Below the pieces are notes generated by a model. That model saw only the letters and a list, made by a program, of their open reading frames with translations. It made no database searches and had not been told where the DNA came from. 25,420 nucleotides of DNA. It comes from Methylorubrum extorquens. GTDB taxonomy: Bacteria; Pseudomonadota; Alphaproteobacteria; Rhizobiales; Beijerinckiaceae. The translations under genes were made by a program, and so were the position numbers. The stretch is from contig JAEUAC010000140.1 of assembly GCA_019695455.1 (NCBI GenBank), positions 1 through 25,420 of the forward strand, given 5' to 3'. Below are positions 1-7,698 of the stretch, piece after piece. Each line of letters begins with the position of its first letter. Within the stretch, counting starts at the first letter, position 1.

Positions 1-942
1 ACCTACGAGCGTGCCGTCAGCCCCGCCGACGCGGCCCGCGCCGTGGCGTCCCGGCCCGGCGCCAAGTTCCTGGCCGGCGGCACCAACCTCCTCGACCTGA
101 TGAAGCTGGAGATCGAGACGCCGACGCACCTCGTCGACGTACAGGACCTCGCGCTCGATCGGATCGAACCGGTGGACGGAGGCGGCCTGCGCATCGGCGC
201 GCTCGTCACCAACACGGATCTCGCGAGCGACGAGCGCGTGCGCCGCCATTACGGCGTGCTCGCGAGAGCCATCGTGGCCGGGGCGTCCGGACAGCTGCGC
301 AACAAGGCGACGACGGCCGGCAATCTGCTTCAACGCACCCGGTGCCCCTACTTTTACGATCCGAACCAGGCCTGCAACAAGCGCGCTCCCGGTTCGGGAT
401 GCTCGGCCCTCGACGGCGCCAGCCGCCAGCTCGGCGTGGTGGGAACGTCGGAGGCCTGCGTCGCTACCTACCCGGGCGACATGGCGGTGGCCATGCGCGT
501 GCTGGACGCGACGGTCGAGACCGTGAACGCCGCCGGCACGGCGCGCTCCATCCCCGTGGGCGACTTGCATCGTCTGCCGGGCGACGCGCCGCAGGTCGAC
601 ACGATCCTCGCCAGGGACGAGCTCGTCACCGCGGTGACGCTTCCCGCTCCGGTCGGCGGCCGGCACGTCTACCGGAAGGTGCGCGACCGGGCGTCGTACG
701 CGTTCGCGCTCGTCTCGGTCGCGGCGATCCTCCGGCCCGACGGCACCGGGCGCGTGGCGCTGGGCGGGGTCGCACCGCGTCCCTGGCGCGTGCCGGCCGC
801 GGACGCCGCCCTGCCGCGCGGTGCGCGGGCGGTCGCGGGAGAACTGCTCCGCGACGCCCGTCCGACGGCCCAGAACGCGTTCAAGATCCCGCTCGCCGAG
901 CGGGCGGTCGCTGCCGTGATCGCGGAGGCAAGACGCTCATGA
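1..942 (+). CDS. paoB: Aldehyde oxidoreductase FAD / [4Fe-4S] subunit PaoB, 5' end outside window
   Basis: This is the FAD-binding middle subunit of a periplasmic molybdenum aldehyde oxidoreductase of the PaoABC (YagTSR) type, which oxidises aromatic and other aldehydes to acids. The frame is open from base 1, and the first codons (TYERAVSPADAARA) already fit the family, so the start lies upstream and the GTG at 43 is only internal. The FAD pyrophosphate loop AGGTNLLDLMK follows. Four cysteines between about 339 and 460, spaced C-x9-C-x8-C-x18-C (context RCPYFYD, ACNK, GSGC, SEAC), match the extra [4Fe-4S] insertion that separates PaoB from ordinary xanthine dehydrogenase FAD subunits. The stop overlaps the paoC start as ATGA, so the two are translationally coupled. 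The [2Fe-2S] subunit PaoA is expected just upstream but is not visible. Confidence 0.93.
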   Translation, partial: TYERAVSPADAARAVASRPGAKFLAGGTNLLDLMKLEIETPTHLVDVQDLALDRIEPVDGGGLRIGALVTNTDLASDERVRRHYGVLARAIVAGASGQLRNKATTAGNLLQRTRCPYFYDPNQACNKRAPGSGCSALDGASRQLGVVGTSEACVATYPGDMAVAMRVLDATVETVNAAGTARSIPVGDLHRLPGDAPQVDTILARDELVTAVTLPAPVGGRHVYRKVRDRASYAFALVSVAAILRPDGTGRVALGGVAPRPWRVPAADAALPRGARAVAGELLRDARPTAQNAFKIPLAERAVAAVIAEARRS

Positions 943-3143
943 AGTTCGACACGCCCGCGGGCGAGAACCCCATCGACCGCTTGGCCGTGATCGGCCGGCC
1001 GGTCGACCGGTACGAGGCTCGGCTCAAGACGACGGGCACCGCGACCTACGCCTACGAGCACCACGACGTCGTGCCGAACGTGGCCTACGGCTACATCCTC
1101 GGCGCCGCCGTCGCGAAGGGCCGGATCGTCTCGATCGACACGAGGGCGGCGGAGGCGGCTCCTGGGGTCCTGGCCGTCGTCACGCACGAGAACGCCGGTC
1201 CGCTCGACCGCGGCAAGTTCTACGTCCAGCGCATGCTGGCCGCGCCCGAGGTGGACCATTACCACCAGCCGGTCGCCGTCGCGGTGGCGACCAGCTTCGA
1301 GGAGGCGCGCGCCGCCGCGGGGCTGATCCGGGTCGCCTACGAACGGGCCGCCGGTCGCTTCGACCTCGCGGCGCAGCTGGACAGCGCGCCCGTGCCGCCG
1401 CCGGCGGAGTTCGGCGGCCCGACCGAGAGCCGCGTCGGCGACTTCGCCGGAGCCTTCGCGGCGGCGCCGGTCACCGTGGACGAGACCTACACGGTTCCCG
1501 ACCAGGCCCACGCCATGATGGAGCCGCACGCGACCCTCGCATCCTGGGACGGCGACCGCCTCACGTGCTGGACGTCCATCCAGCAGATGAACTGGGGCAC
1601 GCGCGACGTCGCCGCCATCCTCGGAATACCGCGCGACCACGTGCGGCTCGTCTCGCCCTTCATCGGCGGGGGCTTCGGCGGCAAGGGCACGGCCCAGGCC
1701 GAGCTGATCCTGGCCGCAATCGCGGCGCGGGCCGTCGGACGGCCCGTCAAGGTCGCGCTCCAGCGCTCCCTCATGTTCAACATGACCATCCACCGCCCGA
1801 AGACGATCCAGCGCGTCTATCTCGGGGCCGAGCGCGACGGCCGGCTCACGGCCATCGGCCACGAGAGTTGGTCGGGCAACCTGGAAGGGGGGCGGACGGA
1901 GCCGACCGTGATCTCGACGAGGACCCTGTACGCGGCGCCTCACCGCCTGACCCGCCTTCGCCTCGCGACCCTCGACCTCGCCGAAGGGAACGCCATGAGA
2001 GCGCCCGGCGAGGCGCCGGGCCTGATGGCGCTCGAGATCGCGCTCGACGAACTGGCCGAGAAGCTCGGGATGGATCCCGTCGAACTTCGGGTGGTCAACG
2101 ACGCGAAGACGGAACCGGAGAAGGGCATTCCCTACTCGACGCGCCGCTTCGTCGAGTGCCTGAGGATCGGGGCGGAGCGCTTCGGATGGAGCGCCCGGAA
2201 CCCGTTGCCGGGCAGCGTGCGCGACGGCGACTGGATCGTCGGGCTCGGCATGGCGGGCGCCATCCGCGGGGCGCCGATCTCGAAGGCGGGCGCGCGCGTG
2301 CGGCTCGACCGGACCGGAACGGTGACGGTCGAGACCGACATGACCGACATCGGCACCGGCAGCTACACGGTCGTGCAGCAGACGGCCGCCGAGATGATGG
2401 GGCTGCCACTCGACAGGGTGGTCGCGAGGCTCGGCGACTCGACCTTCCCCGAGACCCCGGGATCGGGCGGGCAGCAGGGCGCGCCGTCCGTGACGGCCGG
2501 CGTCTATGCCGCCTGCGCGAAGCTTCGCGACGCGGTCGCCCGGCGGCTCGGCTTCGAGGCCGGCGAGGCCGTGTTCGCCGACGGGCGCGTGAGCGTCGGC
2601 GACCGGTCGCTGCCGATCGGTCGGGCGGCGCAGGAGGGCGACCTCGTCGTCGAGGACCTGATCGAGTTCGGCGATCTCTCGAAGCGCTTCGCGCACCAGA
2701 CCTTCGGGGCCCATTTCGCCGAAGTCGGCGTCGACGCCTTCACGGGCGAGGTTCGCGTCCGGCGCATGCTCGCGGTCTGTGCGGCCGGTCGCATCCTCAA
2801 CCCGAAGCTCGCGCGCAGCCAGGTGATCGGCGGCATGACCATGGGCATCGGTGCTGCCCTCATGGAGGAGATGGTGGTCGACGCCCGGCGCGGGTTCTTC
2901 GTCAATCACGACCTCGCCGGCTACGAGGTCCCTGTCCACGCCGACGTCCCGCATCTCGACGTGCACTTCATCGACGAGGTCGATCCGACGATCTCGCCCG
3001 TGAAGGCGAAGGGGATCGGCGAGCTCGGCCTGACGGGCGTCGCGCCGGCCATCGCGAACGCGATCTACAACGCGACCGGCATCCGCGTCCGCGAGTACCC
3101 GATCACGCTCGAGAAGCATCTGGCCGGCCTGGCCGCGATCTGA
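939..3143 (+). CDS. paoC: Aldehyde oxidoreductase molybdenum-binding subunit PaoC
   Basis: This 734-residue catalytic subunit of the xanthine oxidase family carries molybdopterin cytosine dinucleotide and hydroxylates aldehydes to carboxylates. It resembles E. coli PaoC along its length from recall: the N-terminus MKFDTPAGENPIDRL, the GGGFGGKG molybdopterin loop at residues 243-250, the segment EGNAMRAPGEAPGLMALE, and the C-terminal KGIGELG with the catalytic base at about Glu695. The ATG at 939 overlaps the paoB stop and gives the family's normal length; the frame is open further upstream only as a shadow of paoB. PaoC has no signal of its own. In E. coli the complex is exported by the Tat signal on PaoA. 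A PaoD/XdhC-type maturation factor, usual in such operons, is not present downstream here. Confidence 0.95.
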   Translation: MKFDTPAGENPIDRLAVIGRPVDRYEARLKTTGTATYAYEHHDVVPNVAYGYILGAAVAKGRIVSIDTRAAEAAPGVLAVVTHENAGPLDRGKFYVQRMLAAPEVDHYHQPVAVAVATSFEEARAAAGLIRVAYERAAGRFDLAAQLDSAPVPPPAEFGGPTESRVGDFAGAFAAAPVTVDETYTVPDQAHAMMEPHATLASWDGDRLTCWTSIQQMNWGTRDVAAILGIPRDHVRLVSPFIGGGFGGKGTAQAELILAAIAARAVGRPVKVALQRSLMFNMTIHRPKTIQRVYLGAERDGRLTAIGHESWSGNLEGGRTEPTVISTRTLYAAPHRLTRLRLATLDLAEGNAMRAPGEAPGLMALEIALDELAEKLGMDPVELRVVNDAKTEPEKGIPYSTRRFVECLRIGAERFGWSARNPLPGSVRDGDWIVGLGMAGAIRGAPISKAGARVRLDRTGTVTVETDMTDIGTGSYTVVQQTAAEMMGLPLDRVVARLGDSTFPETPGSGGQQGAPSVTAGVYAACAKLRDAVARRLGFEAGEAVFADGRVSVGDRSLPIGRAAQEGDLVVEDLIEFGDLSKRFAHQTFGAHFAEVGVDAFTGEVRVRRMLAVCAAGRILNPKLARSQVIGGMTMGIGAALMEEMVVDARRGFFVNHDLAGYEVPVHADVPHLDVHFIDEVDPTISPVKAKGIGELGLTGVAPAIANAIYNATGIRVREYPITLEKHLAGLAAI

Positions 3144-3470
3144 CCGACCCGCCGGAGAGGAGACGCCATGGCCAGGATCGTCCGATCGGTCGCGCCCGGT
3201 GCGGCCTCCATGGCCTCGGCCGTCGTTCCGACCGTGCACGCCGCCGCGATGCCGGATCGGGAGCCGGCCCGGGGCCGTCGCGGCCACTCCGAGGGACGTG
3301 ACGTTCGCGGACGACGCCGCGACCGAAGGCCCTTCCACCCGTCGCCGAGGCTGGGTCGCCTCGGTCGACCCGATGCCGGCGCCGAGCCGTTCGCCGGTCC
3401 CGGCCCAAGGCCCGTCACCATCGAACCGGCGGAACGAAGCCGTCTCGACCATCCAGGACAGGAACGATCC
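3144..3470 (+). other. Interval after paoC with a strongly initiated leader frame (possible gene remnant)
   Basis: This 327-base gap has no recognisable complete gene. A GGAGAGGAG ribosome site sits six bases before an ATG at 3168. The frame begins with a signal-peptide-like stretch (residues 1-27, ending VPTVHAAA), then becomes arginine- and proline-rich with no family resemblance. It stays open through 3470 and continues in frame into the cupin gene, so a 255-residue fused product is formally possible. The best explanation I can offer is the 5' end of a former exported-protein gene whose body has decayed. A real leader or long cupin isoform is the alternative. Confidence 0.4.
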
Positions 3471-3935
3471 ATGAAGCGCGAAATGATGGCGGTCGCCGTG
3501 ACCGCGGGCCTCGTCGGCCCGGCCTTGGCGGAGGACCGCATGCAGGTCTTTCCGAACGGTTCGCGGCCGTCGGCCAGGGGACCAGACGCCACGTTCACCG
3601 GTTCGGTGCGGGTCGACCCTCAATTCGCCGCTCCGGGCGAGACGGCGCTGTCGGCCGGGCACGTGACCTTCGAACCCGGCGCGCGCTCGGCCTGGCACAC
3701 GCATCCCGCCGGCCAGCTCCTCATCGTCACGACCGGCGCGGGATGGGTGCAGGAGTGGAACGGCACCAAGCGCGAGATCAAGCCGGGCGACGTGATCTGG
3801 ACCCCGCCCGGCGTCAAGCATTGGCACGGTGCCACGGCGACGACCGGCGTCGGCCACTACGCCATCCAGACGAGCGTGGACGGCAAGGGCGTGGACTGGA
3901 TGGAGAAGGTCTCCGACGAGCACTACGCGAAATGA
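3471..3935 (+). CDS. Exported cupin, (R)-mandelonitrile lyase (hydroxynitrile lyase) type
   Basis: This 154-residue single-domain cupin has an N-terminal signal peptide (MKREMMAVAVTAGLVGPALA, cleavage near residue 20). The mature part strongly resembles the manganese-dependent bacterial cupin hydroxynitrile lyases such as the Granulicella enzyme (resemblance from memory). Shared blocks are FTGSVRVDP, FEPGARSAWHTHPAGQ, IKPGDVIW, KHWHGA, the AIQ strand and the C-terminal VDWMEKVSDE. The metal ligands expected in that family are all present: the two His of HTH, the Gln of PAGQ and the first His of HWH. The ATG at 3471 follows a GGACAGGAACG ribosome site and gives a clean signal peptide, so I prefer it to the in-frame ATG at 3168. 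Known family members are cytosolic, so export here is unusual. Lyase activity may be a side reaction; the physiological substrate is unknown. Confidence 0.85.
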   Translation: MKREMMAVAVTAGLVGPALAEDRMQVFPNGSRPSARGPDATFTGSVRVDPQFAAPGETALSAGHVTFEPGARSAWHTHPAGQLLIVTTGAGWVQEWNGTKREIKPGDVIWTPPGVKHWHGATATTGVGHYAIQTSVDGKGVDWMEKVSDEHYAK

Positions 3936-3997
3936 CCGACCTCCGCCGCAAGACCAGACCGACACACGGCGCGCGAGCGCATCGACGGAGGATGACC

Positions 3998-4777
3998 ATG
4001 ACGGTTCGCACCACCCTGACGGCGTCGCTGATCGCGCTCACGTCCTGGGCCGCCGACGCGCAGCAACCGGACCTCGCCAACCGGAGGCTCACGCCGGAGG
4101 ACGTTCGGCGCGTGGCACCGGCGCTCGAAGCCTACACGCAGGACGGGCTCTACGGCGACGTCTGGAAACGGCCGGGTCTCGGCCGTCGCGACCGGAGCCT
4201 GGTCACGGTCGCCACCCTGATCACCCGCGGCCAGTACCCGGCCCTGACCTATTATCTCGGCCAGGCGCTCGACAACGGCGTCAGGCCGGCCGAGATCTCG
4301 GAGACCATCGTGCACCTCGCCTTCTACGCCGGCTTCGGCAACGCGTTCGGCGCGATCGGGCCGACGCGGGACGTCTTCGCCCAGCGGGGCATCGCGCCGG
4401 ACACCCTGCCCAAGGCCGCGCCGACCCTGCTGCCGATCGACGAGGCGGCGGAGGCCGACCGAGCCCGGCGCGTCGGCGAGAGCTTCGACGCCGTGTCCCC
4501 GAGCCTCGTGAAGGACACGACCGAGGTCCTGTTCCGGAAGCTCTGGCTGAGGCCGGACCTCGCCGCGCGGGATCGGAGCCTCGTGACGGTCAGCGCGCTG
4601 ATCGCCTCCGGTCAGGTGGCCCAGATCCCCTACCATCTCGGCCGCGCCATGGACGCCGGACTGACCCGCGAGCAGGCGGGCGAGGTCATCTCGCACATCG
4701 CCTACTACGCCGGATGGCCGAGCGCCTTCTCGGCCATGGCGGTGGCGAAGACCGTCTTCGAGGCCCGGCCCAAGTAG
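3998..4777 (+). CDS. Exported carboxymuconolactone decarboxylase-family protein, two CMD domains
   Basis: This 259-residue protein has a signal peptide (cleavage around SWAADA-QQ) and two tandem CMD/AhpD-like helical domains. The repeat is visible: RDRSLVTVATLITRGQ with HLAFYAGFGNA in the first, and RDRSLVTVSALIASGQ with HIAYYAGWPSA in the second. Neither copy has the CxxC of AhpD peroxidases, so a thiol peroxidase role is unlikely and a decarboxylase or lyase-like role is more probable. ATG codons lie at 3992 and 3998. GGAGG at 3987-3991 touches the first and is six bases from the second, so 3998 is the better start. It lies 62 bases after the cupin in the same direction. Exported cupin and CMD proteins side by side suggest joint action on a periplasmic substrate. 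Confidence 0.85.
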   Translation: MTVRTTLTASLIALTSWAADAQQPDLANRRLTPEDVRRVAPALEAYTQDGLYGDVWKRPGLGRRDRSLVTVATLITRGQYPALTYYLGQALDNGVRPAEISETIVHLAFYAGFGNAFGAIGPTRDVFAQRGIAPDTLPKAAPTLLPIDEAAEADRARRVGESFDAVSPSLVKDTTEVLFRKLWLRPDLAARDRSLVTVSALIASGQVAQIPYHLGRAMDAGLTREQAGEVISHIAYYAGWPSAFSAMAVAKTVFEARPK

Positions 4778-4794
4778 CCGTCCGGGTGCGAAAC

Positions 4795-4827
4795 GCGCGG
4801 GTGGCGGCCGTCGCCGCCGACCCGCGC
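4795..4827. terminator. Bidirectional terminator-like hairpin between convergent genes
   Basis: GCGCGGGT (4795-4802) pairs with ACCCGCGC (4820-4827), and GGCGGC (4803-4808) pairs with GCCGCC (4813-4818). This gives 14 paired bases with one bulged G at 4819 and a CGTC loop. It sits between the stops of the CMD gene and the convergent DUF1993 gene. There is no clear T-tract on either strand, so it could act by stabilising 3' ends rather than as a classical intrinsic terminator. Confidence 0.6.
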
Positions 4828-4844
4828 CGGTCGTCGGGCGAGGA

Positions 4845-5360
4845 TCAGGTCGGGTCGAACGGTCCGAGGAAGTCGCGCTTGCCGACCGGCACGCCCTGGT
4901 GGCGCAGGATGTCGTAGGCCGTCGTGACGTGGAAGAAGAAGTTCGGCAGAGCGAATTGGAGCAGATAGCGGTCTCCGGGCAGGGTCCAGCGCGCCGAGCC
5001 TCCTCCGAAGGTGACGGAGCGGCCTTCGCTCTCCGCGAAGGCGGCGGGCGCGACCCCCTCCAGGAAGGCGATCGTCTTCGCGCAGCGGTCTCTCAGCTCC
5101 GGGACGGAGGCTTCGTCGTCCGGAAAGGACGGTGAATCCGTGCCGGTGAGCCGGGAGGCGCCGAACTTGGCGGTGTCGGACGCGCGCTGCACCTGCCCCG
5201 CGAGCGTGAGCATGTCGGGCGCGAGCCGCGCCTCGACGAGGGATTGCAGCGCCACGCCCGCTCCGGCGGCATGGGCCTCGGCCTTGTCGAGCAGGCCGGA
5301 GAGGACGGTCAGGCCGCGGACGAAGACCGGAACGGAGGCGTCGTACATCGAAAGCGTCAT
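4845..5360 (-). CDS. DUF1993 family protein
   Basis: This 171-residue soluble protein starts MTLSMYDASVPVFVRGL and contains the family blocks LAPDMLTL, QVQRASDTAKFGASRL, and the C-terminal FALPNFFFHVTTAYDILRHQGVPVGKRDFLG. It matches the DUF1993 family (PF09351), a four-helix DinB-like fold of unknown function in proteobacteria and fungi; the late FFFHVTTAYDILR helix carries the conserved His. The ATG at 5360 has AGGAG five bases upstream. An in-frame GTG at 5366 overlaps that site and is rejected. It is a single-gene unit, convergent with the CMD gene and divergent from the host-attachment gene, with no context that reveals a function. Confidence 0.88.
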   Translation of the reverse strand: MTLSMYDASVPVFVRGLTVLSGLLDKAEAHAAGAGVALQSLVEARLAPDMLTLAGQVQRASDTAKFGASRLTGTDSPSFPDDEASVPELRDRCAKTIAFLEGVAPAAFAESEGRSVTFGGGSARWTLPGDRYLLQFALPNFFFHVTTAYDILRHQGVPVGKRDFLGPFDPT

Positions 5361-5585
5361 GGTCACTCCTGTCGTCGCGATGCGGGGGAGGGCGGCGATC
5401 GGCGTCCAAGGCCCGTCGCGCTCCGCGGGTCGCCCGACGGCTCTAGGCCCGCCACGCGACCTCGCACGTGCGCCATCTCACCCGCGCGATCGTCGTCGCA
5501 TCCAAACCGCCGGCCGGCCGTTGACGTGCACCTCGATGGGCGACGGTGGTCGCACCCATGGCACTCACGTGACGGAGATGATCGA

Positions 5586-5990
5586 ATGCAGGTTCCCAAG
5601 GGCGCGACGGTTGCGGTCGCCGACGGCGAAAAGCTGAGCTTGTTCCGGAACTCCGGCGACGAGACGAGCCCCAAGCTGACTCCGCTGCCGCATACGGCGG
5701 TCGATACGTCGAACAAGGGGTCGGGCGGGCACCACGGGAGCAGCGCCGCCAATCCCGACGACAAGCGGCTCGACGAGGACAGCTTCGCGGCCGGCATCGC
5801 GACCCTGCTCAACAAGCAGGCCGTGGAGGGCAAGCTCAGCGACCTCGTCATCATCGCCGATCCGAAGACGCTCGGCGAGCTGCGCAAGCACTATCATGCC
5901 AAGCTGTCGGCGGTTCTGCTGAAGGAGATCCCGAAGGATCTGACCGGGCACTCCTCGGCCGATATCGAGAAGACGCTGGCGGCAGCCTGA
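5586..5990 (+). CDS. Host attachment family protein
   Basis: This 134-residue protein resembles the 'protein required for attachment to host cells' family (PF10116) of rhizobia and methylobacteria. It begins with MQVPKGATVAVADGEKLSLFRN, has a polar middle (NKGSGGHHGSSAANPDDKRLDEDSFAAGIATLLNKQ broken by gaps of low complexity), and ends with the conserved DLVIIADPKTLGELRKHYH, LLKEIPKDLTGHSSADIEK block. The fold is eRF1/pelota-like, with no signal peptide or membrane segment. Its role in attachment is a family label from Agrobacterium genetics and has little biochemical support. The ATG at 5586 follows GGAG at a spacing of about eight bases. A hairpin lies directly after the stop. Confidence 0.85.
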   Translation: MQVPKGATVAVADGEKLSLFRNSGDETSPKLTPLPHTAVDTSNKGSGGHHGSSAANPDDKRLDEDSFAAGIATLLNKQAVEGKLSDLVIIADPKTLGELRKHYHAKLSAVLLKEIPKDLTGHSSADIEKTLAAA

Positions 5991-5998
5991 CGCCGTCG

Positions 5999-6034
5999 GC
6001 CGCGACCGGCCCGCCGGCGAGCGTCGGTCGCGGC
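5999..6034 (+). terminator. Terminator-like hairpin after host attachment gene
   Basis: GCCGCGACCG (5999-6008) is a perfect reverse complement of CGGTCGCGGC (6025-6034). The stem extends inward by a G-T and a C-G pair around a loop of about 12 bases. It begins nine bases after the stop at 5990. No T-run follows. Confidence 0.5.
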
Positions 6035-6218
6035 ACGGACGCGGATCCGGCTGCCCGGGTCCCGAACCTGCGGCCGGATCCGATCCTCGTCGCGACGCCC
6101 CGTCCGGCCGAAACGCCGCGGCGGCGACCCCCCCGTCGCGAGGCGGGCGTGCTATGACGAGCCCGGTCCGAGGCGGGCAGGCACCGCCGAGCGCCCGACC
6201 GGAGGCGCAGGGCAACGA

Positions 6219-7532
6219 GTGGCGCGACCAGCCGAGATCGGCAGATCACAGGACCCGCTCGCGGATCGCGACGGGTCGTCGCGAGCGACCCGCCTCCTCG
6301 CGGCCGCCGGCCTCGCCCTCGGCCTCGCGACGGCCGGATGCGCCGAACGCCCGTACGGAACGCTCATACCGACGACGTCGACCGGCGTGCCCGGCATCAG
6401 CCGGGTGGACATGCTCGTGGCGACCACGCGCGCGGCCTCGCCGGAGCGGGGCGTCGTGTTCTCGGGCGCGCGCGGCAGCGAGCTCTCGATCGAGAACATC
6501 GTCGTGTCCGTTCCGCCCGGCCGGGCTCCTGGAACCCTCGTCTACCCGACGGAGCCCGCCGACCCGCGGACCCAGTTCACCGTCGAGAGCATGGGCGGAA
6601 CCGAGAAGGGCTTCTCCGAAGGGTGGTTCCGGCGCATCGCCGGCCGGGAGGGGGACGTCCTCATCTTCGTCCACGGCTTCAACACGACCTACGAGGAATC
6701 CGTCTTCCGCTTCGCGCAGATCGTGCACGACACGGGCGCCAAGGTGGCACCCGTCCTGTTCACGTGGCCGTCGCAGGGAAGCGTCTTCGACTACCTTTAC
6801 GATCGGGAGAGCGCCAACTTCTCCCGGTCCGCGCTCGAGGCCATGATCAAGCGCACGAGCGACGACCCCCGGGTCAGGTCCGTGACCGTGATGGCGCATT
6901 CCATGGGCGGATGGCTGACCATGGAGGCGCTGCGACAGCTCGCGATCCGCGAACGAGGCCTGCCCGCAAAGATCCGCAACGTCGTCCTGGCCTCGCCGGA
7001 CGTCGACATCGACGTCTTCGGACGCCAGCTCGACGACATCGGCCAGTCCCGGGACGGCCGTTCGCCGCGCTCGACGGCGCGCTTCACGGTGTTCGCGTCC
7101 TCGGACGATCGCGCCCTGCAGGTCTCCCGCCGGCTGGCCGGCGGCGTGCAGCGGCTCGGCTCCGCCAACGTGGTCGCCGAGCCCTACCGGAGCGATTTCG
7201 AGCGACGCGGCGTGACGATCGTGGACCTGTCGAGCGTCCAGGTCGACGACCGGCTCAATCACAACAAGTTCGCCGAGAGCCCCCGGATCGTGCAGCTCAT
7301 CGGCCAGCGTCTTCTCTCCGGGCAGGCCATCACCGACGACCGGCTCTCGCTCGGCGAAGCCATCGGCGCCGCGGCGCTGGGAACGGCGCAGACGGTCGGC
7401 TCGGCCGCGGCCGCCGTGGCCTCCGTTCCGGGCGCCATCGTCAGCGAGCAGGACCGCCGCAACCTGGAGCGACAGGTGCGCAACTCCGGTCAGAACCTCG
7501 GCGGCACCCTGCAGACCGTCGTGGGGCAGTGA
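6219..7532 (+). CDS. Alpha/beta hydrolase, DUF900 family, probable lipoprotein
   Basis: This 437-residue protein has a hydrophobic export segment (residues 25-40, RLLAAAGLALGLATAG) ending at Cys41. The TAGC site is a weak lipobox because Thr replaces the usual Leu at -3. The hydrolase domain spans roughly 60-330. It shows VDMLVATTR, the LIFVHGFNTTYEE oxyanion-region motif (His152-Asn155) and the nucleophile elbow VMAHSMGGW with Ser228, then ASPDVDID carrying the likely acid, all as in DUF900 (PF05990) esterase/lipase-like proteins. The C-terminal 70 residues are an alanine-rich region after the fold. The GTG start at 6219 is 13 bases from GGAGG, a wide spacing, so the start is uncertain. It would act at the cell envelope; the substrate is unknown. 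It stands alone between a terminator and a convergent exporter. Confidence 0.83.
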   Translation: MARPAEIGRSQDPLADRDGSSRATRLLAAAGLALGLATAGCAERPYGTLIPTTSTGVPGISRVDMLVATTRAASPERGVVFSGARGSELSIENIVVSVPPGRAPGTLVYPTEPADPRTQFTVESMGGTEKGFSEGWFRRIAGREGDVLIFVHGFNTTYEESVFRFAQIVHDTGAKVAPVLFTWPSQGSVFDYLYDRESANFSRSALEAMIKRTSDDPRVRSVTVMAHSMGGWLTMEALRQLAIRERGLPAKIRNVVLASPDVDIDVFGRQLDDIGQSRDGRSPRSTARFTVFASSDDRALQVSRRLAGGVQRLGSANVVAEPYRSDFERRGVTIVDLSSVQVDDRLNHNKFAESPRIVQLIGQRLLSGQAITDDRLSLGEAIGAAALGTAQTVGSAAAAVASVPGAIVSEQDRRNLERQVRNSGQNLGGTLQTVVGQ

Positions 7533-7698
7533 GCGTCCGGGTCGATCGCCGTCCGCATCGCGGTCGTCTGTCCGCGGCTTGACCGCCGCCTCCGCGTTCA
7601 CGTGGCAGGGATGGGTGGGGCGCGCCTGACGGCCGCGCCGGCCGGGACCGTCGTCGCGCCGCTCCGCGAGGTCGCCGGGCCGGCGCGCCGGGAACGGC

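Noticed and set aside
669..3965. 1098-codon open frame on the minus strand opposite paoB, paoC and the cupin
   Set aside because: It is an antisense shadow typical of very high GC coding DNA: arginine, aspartate and glycine rich with no family motif, lying opposite well-identified genes.
4705..5409. Alternative 234-codon minus-strand frame over the DUF1993 gene
   Set aside because: It is a different frame over the same DNA; the DUF1993 frame has family motifs and an AGGAG site.
5586..7532. Treating the host-attachment and DUF900 genes as one virulence unit
   Set aside because: A strong hairpin and 228 bases separate them, and neither gene's substrate or role is specific enough to support a link.
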